A program made the translations under genes and the position numbers. From Oleidesulfovibrio sp047973035 (GTDB lineage Bacteria; Desulfobacterota; Desulfovibrionia; Desulfovibrionales; Desulfovibrionaceae), in assembly GCF_047973035.1 (NCBI RefSeq), contig NZ_JBKEBF010000011.1, positions 41,068 through 105,067 of the forward strand: DNA of 64,000 nucleotides, read 5' to 3'. The notes under the pieces were generated by a model. That model was not told the DNA's origin. It worked only from the letters and a program-made list of their open reading frames with translations, and did not search any database. The stretch's first letter is position 1, and the number at the start of each line of letters is the position of its first letter. Positions 44,729 through 53,518 of this stretch are shown here, in pieces.

Positions 44729-44760
44729 CGCTCTCTGGATGAAGGAAGCCTAAAGCGTAG

Positions 44761-45291
44761 ATGGACAAATACGTTCAGATTGGCTTGATCACCAAGCCCC
44801 ATGGACTTCGGGGGGAAGTCTGCGTCACTTCTTACGCGGACTCCCCTTTTCTCATGCAGGAACGCGTTTTTCTGCAGGCGGGTAAAGGCCCATGCGTTCC
44901 CTACAAGGTAAAGGCATCACGTAACCACTCCGGTACGCAGCTTCTGCTGCTTGAAGGTGTGGCAGACAGAAATGCCGCTGAAAAGCTTCGTCAGCACAAC
45001 GTGCTGATTCCGCACGATGAACTGCCGGAACTGGATAACGATGAAGTATACATCGAAGACATCCTCGGCTTTACCGTCGTACTGGACGAAGACGGAAGCA
45101 CAGTAGGAACGCTGGAGTCGTTTCAGGCTCCCACCCCTGAACAGGAAGTGTGGGAGATAATAACACCCGACGGCAAAGAAGTGCTTTTTCCTGCCACAGA
45201 AGAGTTTGTGGCCGAAATAGACTTAGAGTCAGAGACCATACGCATCACCCCGCCGCCCGGCCTGCTGGAGTTATATCTTTCCGGCAAGTAA
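44761..45291 (+). CDS. rimM: 16S rRNA processing protein RimM
   Basis: 176 residues, of normal length. The N-terminal RimM domain has IGLITKPHGLRGEVCVTSYAD, and the C-terminal PRC-barrel has DDEVYIEDILGFTVVLD-like sequence and EVLFPATEEFV. It assists maturation of the 30S head with S19. It lies between khpA and trmD. Confidence 0.95.
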   Translation: MDKYVQIGLITKPHGLRGEVCVTSYADSPFLMQERVFLQAGKGPCVPYKVKASRNHSGTQLLLLEGVADRNAAEKLRQHNVLIPHDELPELDNDEVYIEDILGFTVVLDEDGSTVGTLESFQAPTPEQEVWEIITPDGKEVLFPATEEFVAEIDLESETIRITPPPGLLELYLSGK

Positions 45292-45350
45292 CGCCGTGCG
45301 GCATCGCTGCTGTGCGCAGCGTGGCATGACCGGCGTTACAAAGGCAAAGC

Positions 45351-46628
45351 ATGCGCTTTAACATAGTCACACTGTTTCCGGAGTATTTCGACTCCCCGCT
45401 CGCGTGCGGCCTTATGGGCAAAGCACGCGAAAACGGTCTTGTCGATGTCAACTTCGTAAACCCGCGCGACTTTACTACAGACAAACACCGTACCGTGGAT
45501 GACCGCCCTTATGGTGGCGGCCCCGGTATGGTCATGATGCCCGGCCCGCTGGCCGATGCACTGCGCAGCCTCCCGCAGGCGGGACGAATTCTGCTTATGG
45601 CGCCTAAAGGGCGTCCTTTCACGCAAGCCCTTGCCAAAGAGCTTGCGGCAGAAGAAAACGTCACCGTAATCTGCGGCCGCTACGAAGGCATCGACGCACG
45701 GCTTGAGTCAATTTTTCCCATCGAGCCTGTTTCAATGGGCGATTTTGTTCTCAACGGCGGTGAAACTGCAGCCATGGCGGTACTTGAAGCCACAGGCAGG
45801 CTGGTTCCGGGGTACATGGGGCACGAAGAATCCGGTGAAGAAGAAAGCTTTTCTTCAGGGCTTCTTGAATATCCCCATTACACCAGACCCGAAGTGTTTG
45901 AGGGCCATGAAGTGCCGGAGATACTCCGGTCCGGCGACCACGGCCGCATAGCCCGATGGCGCAGAGATCAGGCGTTAACAACAACTTTGCGCAACAGACC
46001 AGATATTTTATGCAACGCAGAGATCGACTATAACGACCTTAAAACACTAAGGAAAATCGACAGAGAAAGACCGGGACGCAATTTATACTGCGCACTGGTT
46101 CATTATCCTGTTGTAAATAAAGAAAATAAATCTGTTGCCGTATCTTTGACAAATCTCGATATTCACGATATAGGCCGCTGTTCGTGCACGTTTGGTCTGG
46201 GTGGTTACTACATCACCACCCCGATTGAAGACCAAAAACGCCTGCTTGATGGTCTGCTCCGGCACTGGACGGACGGACCGGGTGTAAGCGCAAACCCCGA
46301 CAGGGGTACAGCACTCCGCCTTGTCCGCGGGGTATCCACTGTAGAGGATGCCATTGCGGATATCGAGCAACGCACGGGGCAACGGCCGACGGTCATCGCC
46401 ACCAGCGCCCGCGGCGCAGGCGATACCGGATTCGAGTCGGTTCGCAACATGCTGCGAGAAAAACCAGTGCTGCTTCTGTTCGGTACGGCCCACGGGCTGG
46501 CGCCGGATGTGCTGGAAAAGTGTGACGGCATCCTGCGGCCGATACGGTCACTTGATGGATACAACCATCTATCGGTGCGTACAGCAGCCGCGATTATTGT
46601 GGACAGGGTGCTGGGCGACGCCCTGTAG
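45351..46628 (+). CDS. trmD: tRNA (guanine37-N1)-methyltransferase fused to a second RNA-methyltransferase domain
   Basis: 425 residues against about 240-250 for normal TrmD. Residues 1-235 are TrmD, which makes m1G37 in tRNA: MRFNIVTLFPEYFDSPLACG, YGGGPGMVMMPGPLADAL, VICGRYEGIDAR with the knotted SAM site, and GDFVLNGGETAAMAVLEA. Residues 245-425 match the Methyltrn_RNA_4 (SPOUT-like) family: YCALVHYPVVNKENKSVAVS, FGLGGYYITTPIEDQ and LLLFGTAHGLAPDVL. The second domain is found as a separate or fused protein in related bacteria; its target RNA is unknown to me. Confidence 0.93.
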   Translation: MRFNIVTLFPEYFDSPLACGLMGKARENGLVDVNFVNPRDFTTDKHRTVDDRPYGGGPGMVMMPGPLADALRSLPQAGRILLMAPKGRPFTQALAKELAAEENVTVICGRYEGIDARLESIFPIEPVSMGDFVLNGGETAAMAVLEATGRLVPGYMGHEESGEEESFSSGLLEYPHYTRPEVFEGHEVPEILRSGDHGRIARWRRDQALTTTLRNRPDILCNAEIDYNDLKTLRKIDRERPGRNLYCALVHYPVVNKENKSVAVSLTNLDIHDIGRCSCTFGLGGYYITTPIEDQKRLLDGLLRHWTDGPGVSANPDRGTALRLVRGVSTVEDAIADIEQRTGQRPTVIATSARGAGDTGFESVRNMLREKPVLLLFGTAHGLAPDVLEKCDGILRPIRSLDGYNHLSVRTAAAIIVDRVLGDAL

Positions 46629-46714
46629 GGCTGACCACGGCAGTGCCGAAATGTTTCAAACCAGGACGCAAACTCCCTATTGCGGATAAATCAGGTTCCA
46701 AGGGGGACACGAAT

Positions 46715-47062
46715 ATGAATATCATCAAGAAAATTGAACTCGAACAGATGCGCTTGGACATCCCCAAGTTCAAATCTGGCGACAATGTGAAAGTACACAT
46801 GCGCATTATCGAAGGTGAAAAAGAGCGTATTCAGGTTTTCCAGGGCAACGTAATTCGCGTTAGCCGTGGTACCACCAACGCAACCTTCACCGTTCGTAAA
46901 ATGTCGAACGGCGTGGGCGTGGAACGTGTGTTCCCCATGCACTCCCCGTTCATTGACCACATCGAAGTTGTGCAGCAGGGCCGCGTACGCCGTAGCCGTC
47001 TGTACTACCTGCGCAACCTCAAGGGTAAAGCTGCTCGTATTAAGCCGCTTAAGACCTGGTAG
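46715..47062 (+). CDS. rplS: 50S ribosomal protein L19
   Basis: 115 residues with typical L19 sequence: MNIIKKIELEQMRLDIPKFK, GDNVKVHMRIIEGEKERIQ and GVGVERVFPMHSPFI. The start at 46715 has AAGGGGG upstream; the frame is open further upstream but unlike L19. A terminator follows. Confidence 0.97.
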   Translation: MNIIKKIELEQMRLDIPKFKSGDNVKVHMRIIEGEKERIQVFQGNVIRVSRGTTNATFTVRKMSNGVGVERVFPMHSPFIDHIEVVQQGRVRRSRLYYLRNLKGKAARIKPLKTW

Positions 47063-47079
47063 TCATACGAAGCCAAGAA

Positions 47080-47109
47080 GGGGGCTGCTTAGGCACGCCC
47101 CCTTTTTTT
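47080..47109 (+). terminator. Terminator after rplS
   Basis: GGGGGC (47080-47085) pairs with GCCCCC (47097-47102), followed by seven T residues. Confidence 0.88.
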
Positions 47110-47124
47110 CGTACATACGCCCTT

Positions 47125-47931
47125 ATGGCCGCCCGCAAGAAGCCCGGTTCTGACACCGGCTCATCATCCGGTGCCGGCAGCCAGCAGTCTCTGCTGCCCG
47201 AAACCGCACTCCAAGCTGGCTCCTCAGGCCCGCGCGACTCGCTGTACCCTCCCTTTTTTGCCGGCATTGACGAAGCCGGACGAGGCTGTCTGGCCGGGCC
47301 TGTCGTTGCTGCGGCTACTATCATGCCTCCCCTGCCGGAAGATGGCGCCGACCCGCTTGCCGGCCCCCTTGCAGGTCTGACTGACTCAAAAAAACTTTCA
47401 GAAAAAAAGCGCCTGACACTTGAGCCAGCTATCAAGTGCTGTGCCCTCAGCTGGGGCATCGGCGTTGTATGGCCGTGGGAAATTGACCGCATCAACATAC
47501 TGCAGGCAACGTATCACGCCATGAGCCGCGCTCTTTTTCATCTGCGCAACGGCAACGGTATTCCCATGCACCAACGCCTGCCGCAACAACCGTCGTTTCT
47601 GGCTGTAGACGGCGATAAAACCATCCCGGAACAAGTGCTCTCGTCTGTTGCAGGAATGCAGCTTCCGCAGGAGGCCATCATCGGCGGTGACGGGTGCGTG
47701 CGTGCAATATCGGCAGCTTCCGTACTGGCAAAGACCTTCCGTGACAGGCTCATGACCGCGCTGGAGTCCCGATACCCCGGATACGGTTTTGCGGGACATA
47801 AAGGCTACGGCACTGCAGCACATATCGCCGCCATCAAAGAGCTGGGGCCTTGCCGCATGCATCGGCTGTCCTTTGCCAAGGTAAAACCTGCAACGGCCCC
47901 GCACGCCAACGATCAAAATACATTATGGTAA
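47125..47931 (+). CDS. rnhB: Ribonuclease HII
   Basis: Enzyme that removes RNA from RNA-DNA hybrids, including single ribonucleotides. AGIDEAGRGCLAGPVVAAA near residue 50 carries the catalytic Asp-Glu pair; LTDSKKLSEKKR and the later GDGCVRAISAASVLAKTFRD and GYGFAGHKGYGTAAH are conserved. The 268 residues include about 45 extra ones at the N-terminus rich in Ser/Gly, probably unstructured. It overlaps yraN by seven bases. Confidence 0.94.
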   Translation: MAARKKPGSDTGSSSGAGSQQSLLPETALQAGSSGPRDSLYPPFFAGIDEAGRGCLAGPVVAAATIMPPLPEDGADPLAGPLAGLTDSKKLSEKKRLTLEPAIKCCALSWGIGVVWPWEIDRINILQATYHAMSRALFHLRNGNGIPMHQRLPQQPSFLAVDGDKTIPEQVLSSVAGMQLPQEAIIGGDGCVRAISAASVLAKTFRDRLMTALESRYPGYGFAGHKGYGTAAHIAAIKELGPCRMHRLSFAKVKPATAPHANDQNTLW

Positions 47932-48851
47932 ACCGGAAACGCTCTGCCGCGCCAGCCACAAACAAGGCTACCCCGCAGGCTGAAGCAGATACTCCGGTAC
48001 GACCAACTGCAACACACCTGCAGACAGGCCAACTGGGAGAGGAAGCGGCAGCTGCCTACCTTTCTGCTAAGGGTATGCGCATACTTGCCCGCAATTGGCG
48101 TCATAAGCAGCTGGAATTGGACATCATCGCACGTGATGGCGAAACCGTTGTCTTTGCTGAAGTGAAAACTCGTGATGCTCAGGGCATGGGTTCTCCGCAC
48201 GAAGCACTTACCCGCAGCAAACGGCAGCGCCTTGCCAAGGCCGCATCGCAGTGGCTTACAGTAAATCAGATGTGGGATCAGCCTTGCCGCTTTGACCTTG
48301 TTTGTGTATCCACTGACACTGACAGTAAGTACTGGCATACAGTGACGCTTCAGGATGCACAGGCGGCGGGCGCAAAACAGGGCAAGGCCGAAGCCGGAAC
48401 AAGCCTCGGCAAAATACCGCTGTTAGCAACTATCACAAATTTTTTTACAGGCCGGAAAGCGGACATCGCTCCTGAAACGCAGCGCAATAACAGCAAGAAG
48501 CAGACAAACCTGAGCGACCAAAGCGGTAACCAGATTGAAAACAACATCGGCTGTGTTTGCAACACGGCTGGGCGCGACCGGAAAGGTCCCCCTGCGCATA
48601 CCGCTGTTGCAGGCGATTCGGTGAACGCCGGCCCGATACAACTGCCGCAATGTAATGTACCGGGCAAAAATTATTCTTCAGAAACCGGCAAAGAGATGTC
48701 AGGCACATCACAAAACGACTCAGCTACGGCAGGAGAGCAACAACGCAGCTCTGCCGGTCCGGCACAACTTTTCAGCGTGGAGCATATCCCCGATGCTTTC
48801 GAGCTCTCCCAGCCTGTTTGTGGTGGCAACACCGCTTGGCAACCTTGGTGA
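47925..48851 (+). CDS. yraN: YraN-family (UPF0102) nuclease-like protein with a long tail
   Basis: Residues 40-150 match the YraN family (restriction-endonuclease-like fold): TGQLGEEAAAAYLSAKGMRI, ELDIIARDGETVVFAEVKTR with the D-ExK active-site pattern, then GSPHEALTRSKRQRLAKAA. The family is about 120 residues, but this frame runs to 308. Residues 155-308 are low-complexity and polar (Ala/Gln/Ser/Asn-rich) and extend 59 bases into rsmI. The extension may be real or a frameshifted end. Its start ATG lies within the last codons of rnhB. Confidence 0.8.
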   Translation: MVNRKRSAAPATNKATPQAEADTPVRPTATHLQTGQLGEEAAAAYLSAKGMRILARNWRHKQLELDIIARDGETVVFAEVKTRDAQGMGSPHEALTRSKRQRLAKAASQWLTVNQMWDQPCRFDLVCVSTDTDSKYWHTVTLQDAQAAGAKQGKAEAGTSLGKIPLLATITNFFTGRKADIAPETQRNNSKKQTNLSDQSGNQIENNIGCVCNTAGRDRKGPPAHTAVAGDSVNAGPIQLPQCNVPGKNYSSETGKEMSGTSQNDSATAGEQQRSSAGPAQLFSVEHIPDAFELSQPVCGGNTAWQPW

Positions 48852-49626
48852 TTTTTCGCCCCGCGCACGTGAAGTGCTGGCCGGTGCAGACATCGTGCTG
48901 GCAGAAGACACCCGCCGCACGGCCAATCTGCTGCGTTCTGCCGGAATCGAAGCACGCCTTGTAAGCTGTCACGACCACAATGAAGCGCAGCGCATACCGG
49001 AAATGCTGGATGCCATGCGTGACGGTAAAAAATTGGCACTGGTTTCCGATGCCGGTACTCCGCTTTTTTCCGACCCCGGCTACCGGCTGGTCCGTGCGGC
49101 CCGCGAAGCAGGGCTTTCAGTCTCTGCCGTACCCGGCCCATCTGCGCCATTGTGCGCACTGGCAGCCAGCGGCATTGCTCCGCAGCCATTTACTTTTTTA
49201 GGTTTCGCTCCCCGCAAGCAATCAGAACAAAAAACTTTTTTTGAAGCGTTTGCCCATGCGCCCACCACGCTCATATTTTTTGAGCGTAAAAACAGGCTGC
49301 ATGCCACGCTGAAAACAGCCTATGATACTCTGGGCCCGAGAGAACTTTGCGTTGCAAGAGAATTGACCAAGGCACATGAGGAGTTTATCCTCTGCCGTCT
49401 TGAAGAGTATCAGAACATCCCTGAAGACCTGCTGGGTGAAATCACAGTAGTGGTAGGCCCGCCGGAACAGGAAGCAACGCTCGACGCCGAAGCGATCCAG
49501 ACGATCATTGCCGATGAGATGAGACTTGGCGGCAAGCCGCGCGAAGTAGCCCGCAGAGTGGCAGACCGCGCCCCCGGCTGGAGCGTGAAAGAAATTTACG
49601 AAGTAATGAAGGATTTACGGCCCTGA
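48793..49626 (+). CDS. rsmI: 16S rRNA (cytidine1402-2'-O)-methyltransferase RsmI
   Basis: 277 residues of the tetrapyrrole-methylase-like fold. LFVVATPLGNLGDFSPRA near the start, DIVLAEDTRRTANLL, LALVSDAGTPLFSDPGYRLV and AVPGPSAPLCALAASG are the family signatures. The ATG at 48793 with GGAG upstream gives the right N-terminus; the frame is open about 46 codons further but that part is not RsmI-like. It overlaps the yraN tail and neighbours the PTS genes. Confidence 0.94.
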   Translation: MLSSSPSLFVVATPLGNLGDFSPRAREVLAGADIVLAEDTRRTANLLRSAGIEARLVSCHDHNEAQRIPEMLDAMRDGKKLALVSDAGTPLFSDPGYRLVRAAREAGLSVSAVPGPSAPLCALAASGIAPQPFTFLGFAPRKQSEQKTFFEAFAHAPTTLIFFERKNRLHATLKTAYDTLGPRELCVARELTKAHEEFILCRLEEYQNIPEDLLGEITVVVGPPEQEATLDAEAIQTIIADEMRLGGKPREVARRVADRAPGWSVKEIYEVMKDLRP

Positions 49627-49627
49627 C

Positions 49628-50392
49628 ATGACCATTGATGCCCGCACCCTGCTCCGCTGTTTTTTGCGTACCTACACTGTGGGTGCCGCATTCAACACGC
49701 GCGGCATGCAGAACATCGGGCTTGTTCATGCCATGGAGCCGGGACTTGCAGTCATATATCCCGATCCGGCAAAGCGGCGCGAAGCACGCAAGCGATACAT
49801 CCGGCACTATAACACGCATCCTTTCTGGACACCGTTACTGGTTGGAACATTTTTATCGCTTGAAATGCACATTGCCGCGCAGACGTTTCCGCCCCAGATG
49901 TTGCGGAACCTGAAAGACACGACAACGTATACGCTTTCAGCCATCGGCGATTCTGTTTTTGGCGGCACCATGCTGGTATCATGGTCGCTTGCCACATGCT
50001 GTCTGCTTGTTTCGGGATACGAAACCGCAGCGTTCGCGCTGGGACTAACGCTGTTTACGCTGCTGCAGCTGTTTAAATTTTTCACCTTCATTGCAGGACT
50101 GCGTGAAGGCCTGAAGGTGCTGAACAGACTGAAAAGCTGGAACCTCATCAACTGGGGCGAACGGCTGAAAGCGGCGAATGCCGTGCTGGCAGGAGTTCTT
50201 TTATGGCTGCTCTTTCCGGCACATGACAAACCCGTACTGTGGGCCGCGGCAGTTGCATCGCTGGGGCTTTTTGCCGTGCTCATAGGCAGACTGGGGCTGT
50301 CTCGCATGCTCCTGTTATTTATCTTTACTGCGGTTATACTGGCGCTGCCTTTTGCCTCCGCGTATGTTCCCGTAGAGTGGCAACTGTTTTAG
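49628..50392 (+). CDS. PTS mannose-family EIID component
   Basis: 254-residue membrane protein of the mannose/fructose/sorbose PTS family. RCFLRTYTVGAAFNTRGMQN near the start corresponds to the family's 'R.f..q.sfnyermQn' opening, then YNTHPFWTPLLVG, and the signature SAIGDSVFGGTM near 110. Several membrane segments follow. Normally EIID works with EIIC to move a sugar, but no EIIA, EIIB or EIIC gene is seen in this window. It is followed directly by HPr and EI genes. Confidence 0.85.
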   Translation: MTIDARTLLRCFLRTYTVGAAFNTRGMQNIGLVHAMEPGLAVIYPDPAKRREARKRYIRHYNTHPFWTPLLVGTFLSLEMHIAAQTFPPQMLRNLKDTTTYTLSAIGDSVFGGTMLVSWSLATCCLLVSGYETAAFALGLTLFTLLQLFKFFTFIAGLREGLKVLNRLKSWNLINWGERLKAANAVLAGVLLWLLFPAHDKPVLWAAAVASLGLFAVLIGRLGLSRMLLLFIFTAVILALPFASAYVPVEWQLF

Positions 50393-50475
50393 AGGCGTTC
50401 AGGAAGTTATTTTACGTTACGATTATCGGCAACCGCCGGATATCATATAGCATTCATGCTGGAGGAACCTCTCCC

Positions 50476-50775
50476 GTGCAGGAAGAGATTCGCGAAATAG
50501 AAGACGGACTGTGCCTAACAGTGCGCGTTGCCAACGAACAGGGGCTGCATGCCCGCCCTGCTGCAAGGCTTGTAAAAGAGGCTTCGCGGTTCACAGCGCG
50601 CATTATGCTGGTTACAGACGACACCGAAGTAGACGCAAAATCCATTCTGGATATTTTATCACTGGCTGCCGCCAAGGGCACCGCGCTGGAGTTGCGTGCC
50701 AGCGGTCCTGACGCCCGTGAAGCTCTGGCTCATCTGGCAGCCACGTTTGCCAACCGCTTTCGTGAGGACGTGTAA
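50476..50775 (+). CDS. ptsH: Phosphocarrier protein HPr
   Basis: 99 residues, starting at a GTG at 50476 with GGAGGAA upstream. GLHARPAARLVKEASRF carries the phosphorylated His25, and KSILDILSLAA carries Ser56, 31 residues later exactly as His15/Ser46 in standard HPr. A 10-residue N-terminal extension is present. The regulatory Ser suggests control by HPr kinase, which is not in the window. The next gene, ptsI, begins immediately after the stop. Confidence 0.93.
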   Translation: MQEEIREIEDGLCLTVRVANEQGLHARPAARLVKEASRFTARIMLVTDDTEVDAKSILDILSLAAAKGTALELRASGPDAREALAHLAATFANRFREDV

Positions 50776-52554
50776 GTGGCCCGTCTCATTCTCCACGGCA
50801 TTCCAGTTTCAGCCGGTATTTCCATAGGCAAAGTTTTTTTTGCCTGGCGCGACAACATAAGCAGTCTGCCTCGCGGCATTGTGGCTCCCGGAGCCGCACA
50901 AAGCGAGGTGGAACGGCTGCAGGCCGCTATGGAAGTCGTGCAGAATGAACTTGCGCAGGCCCGTGACCGCGTTCCAGCGGAACTGAAAGATCAGGCTGCC
51001 ATTATTGATTCACATCTGCTTATCGCCGCAGACCCCAAACTGATCAAAGACGCCTCGCGTCGTATTCTGGAGCAGAACATCACTGCCGAATGGGGGCTGG
51101 AACAGGCGGTTGAAGGGATCGCCGTTGCGTTCAGCAACATAGAAGATCCTTACATCCGCGAGCGCGTGCAAGACGTCCGCGTGGTAGCAGACCGGATTTA
51201 CAAGCGCCTCATGGGGGCTTCACACAGCCTTAAGCGGCCTTTTCAGGAACGTATGGTTCTGATGGCGCACGACCTGACTCCCGCGGACACCATTGAGCTG
51301 CCGCTGGACAAAATCATGTCGTTTGCCACCAGCGAAGGTGGCAAAACCAGCCATACCGGCATTCTTGCCCGCAGTATGCTGATTCCTGCGGTGGTAGGCG
51401 TCAGCAATCTGGAAGACAACATCAACGATGGCGAGCTGGTTATTGTCGATGCGCTTCGCGGCCTTATTATTGTCGATCCCAACGAAGACGAGCTTGCAGA
51501 CTATACTGAACTTAAATTTCAGTTTGAGGCGTACCAGAAAGCGGTACACCGTGAATGCCGCCTGCCTGCGGAAACCGTTGACGGCTACCGCGTAGAAGTG
51601 GACGCCAACATTGAAATGACCGAAGAAGTCGCACAGGTCATCGACAGCGGCGGTGAAGGTGTGGGACTTTACCGTACCGAATATGCGTACCTCAGCAGAA
51701 CAAAGCTGCCCACTGAAGACCAATTGTACGAAGAATACTCCGAGCTTGCCTCCATCATGGCACCCAGCAAGGTCATTTTCCGCACGCTGGATGTAGGCGC
51801 AGACAAAATGCTGACCGAACAGAGCCTGATGCAGGAACAGAACCCTGCACTGGGCCTGCGTGCCATCCGTTACTGCCTGCGCAATATCGATGTTTTTAAA
51901 AACCAGCTTCGGGCTATTCTGCGTGCCAGTGTTCACGGCAACGTGGCACTGATGTTTCCCATGATTTCTGGCCTGCAGGAAATCAGACAGGCCAAGATGA
52001 TCCTGAACGAAGTGCGCATGGAGCTTGACCGCGCCCACCAGCCGTACAACCCCAACATGCCTGTCGGCATCATGATCGAGCTGCCTTCCGCAGTGCTGAT
52101 TGCAGACTCGCTGGCGCAGGAAGTGGACTTTTTCAGCATCGGAACCAATGACCTTATTCAGTACTCACTGGGTATCGACCGTGGCAACCGCCATGTTTCA
52201 TACCTGTACCAGCCGTTGCATCCGGCCATTGTACGTTCTATCAAGTACGTGGTAGACGCGGCGCACAGAGAAGGCATAGAAGTATCCGTTTGCGGCGAAG
52301 TGGCGGCAGACCCGTACTGCATTCCCATTCTGCTGGGCATGCAGATTGACTCAATCTCCATTGCTCCACAGTCTATTCCGGGTATCAAGCGCATAATCCG
52401 CCGCACCAACATGGAAGAATGCAAAACCCTGCTCAACGAAGTGCTGCGCACCGCCACAGTGTCGCGCATCAACCGCGTTGTGAAGGATACAATTTTCAAA
52501 CAGTTCCCCGAAGAACTCACGTTCTATTCATCGCTGATTGATTACGACGACTAG
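50776..52554 (+). CDS. ptsI: Phosphoenolpyruvate-protein phosphotransferase (Enzyme I)
   Basis: 592 residues, cytoplasmic, transferring phosphate from PEP to HPr. Active-site His is in SEGGKTSHTGILARSM near residue 190. The PEP-binding C-terminal barrel has GEGVGLYRTEYAYLSR, GTNDLIQYSLGIDRGN and VSVCGEVAADP with the conserved Cys. The start is a GTG directly after the HPr stop codon (no spacer), pointing to coupled translation. Confidence 0.95.
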   Translation: MARLILHGIPVSAGISIGKVFFAWRDNISSLPRGIVAPGAAQSEVERLQAAMEVVQNELAQARDRVPAELKDQAAIIDSHLLIAADPKLIKDASRRILEQNITAEWGLEQAVEGIAVAFSNIEDPYIRERVQDVRVVADRIYKRLMGASHSLKRPFQERMVLMAHDLTPADTIELPLDKIMSFATSEGGKTSHTGILARSMLIPAVVGVSNLEDNINDGELVIVDALRGLIIVDPNEDELADYTELKFQFEAYQKAVHRECRLPAETVDGYRVEVDANIEMTEEVAQVIDSGGEGVGLYRTEYAYLSRTKLPTEDQLYEEYSELASIMAPSKVIFRTLDVGADKMLTEQSLMQEQNPALGLRAIRYCLRNIDVFKNQLRAILRASVHGNVALMFPMISGLQEIRQAKMILNEVRMELDRAHQPYNPNMPVGIMIELPSAVLIADSLAQEVDFFSIGTNDLIQYSLGIDRGNRHVSYLYQPLHPAIVRSIKYVVDAAHREGIEVSVCGEVAADPYCIPILLGMQIDSISIAPQSIPGIKRIIRRTNMEECKTLLNEVLRTATVSRINRVVKDTIFKQFPEELTFYSSLIDYDD

Positions 52555-52595
52555 AACGCTGAAACCAGAGCAGTTTTTATTACCGGACCTCACTA

Positions 52596-53066
52596 ATGAC
52601 CAAAAAGAAGAACTCCAGCGGTGGTCCCATCATCGCTCAGAATAAAAAAGCCAGACACCTCTACGAACTGCTCGAATTTTTTGAAGCAGGCATTGTGCTA
52701 GTAGGCACAGAGGTAAAAAGTCTGCGTGCCGGACAGGTTTCGTTCACAGACAGCTACGTGCACATCAGTAACGGTGAAGCGTGGCTTCTGGGAACACATA
52801 TTGCTCCGTACGCCAATGCCGGGTACGTGCAGCACGACCCTGACCGCGACCGCAAGCTGCTTCTTAACGCACGTGAAATCCATACCCTGCGAAGCCGCAT
52901 CGAGCAAAAAGGACTGACCATTGTTCCTGTGAAGATGTATTTTAAAAACTCCCGCGTGAAGGTGGAAATTGCTGTCGGACGCGGTAAAAAACTGCACGAC
53001 AAGCGACAGGACATCAAACAGCGCGATGTAGACAGAGAAACGCGCAGAGAAATCATGAACAAATAG
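52596..53066 (+). CDS. smpB: SsrA-binding protein SmpB
   Basis: 156 residues, the tmRNA partner in ribosome rescue. KKARHLYELLEFFEAGIVLV, GTEVKSLRAGQVSFTDSYV and the C-terminal basic helix (KKLHDKRQDIKQRD) are typical. No ssrA (tmRNA) gene was seen next to it. A terminator follows. Confidence 0.96.
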   Translation: MTKKKNSSGGPIIAQNKKARHLYELLEFFEAGIVLVGTEVKSLRAGQVSFTDSYVHISNGEAWLLGTHIAPYANAGYVQHDPDRDRKLLLNAREIHTLRSRIEQKGLTIVPVKMYFKNSRVKVEIAVGRGKKLHDKRQDIKQRDVDRETRREIMNK

Positions 53067-53073
53067 TTCACAC

Positions 53074-53108
53074 AGCGCGCCGCGGCAAAACGCAACGGCG
53101 CGCTTTTT
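53074..53108 (+). terminator. Terminator after smpB
   Basis: AGCGCGCC (53074-53081) pairs with GGCGCGCT (53097-53104), followed by TTTT. Confidence 0.85.
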
Positions 53109-53518
53109 CTATGTGCTGAAGTAATGAAAAGCGCTTGCCGTTCCGGTGCCAATTGACCTGAAAAACGATGACGGCACTATGTTGCTGCCAGCGTTTCAAA
53201 ACGCGGCGCCAGCTCTGGGCATCTCGTTATCCTCGAAGGCCCCCTTCGTAGAACACCAAGTAGCAATGATTCTGATCCGGTCAAATTTCAGAATAAATTA
53301 TTCCGGCAAGGCTACATAAAAAGTGCCACCGTACCGTCTGCCGCTTGGTTCGGCTGGCTGCTCTGCCCGCTGCGGCTCAGAACCAAAGCAACATTTGCCC
53401 TCTGCCACGCCTGCCGCAGCAGACAAATCTTTTATACGGGCAAACTCTTTACATCCGGTGCGCACAGATTAACACTGTTCCACAAGTTTTCTTACATAAC
53501 CCGAGCGGAGCCATCCTC
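53109..53518. other. Intergenic region before the FAD-oxidase gene
   Basis: The frame of the next gene is open through part of this stretch but the sequence there (Pro/Gln-rich) is not family-like. TTGACC at 53154-53159 is a possible -35 box without a convincing -10. No gene supported. Confidence 0.35.
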
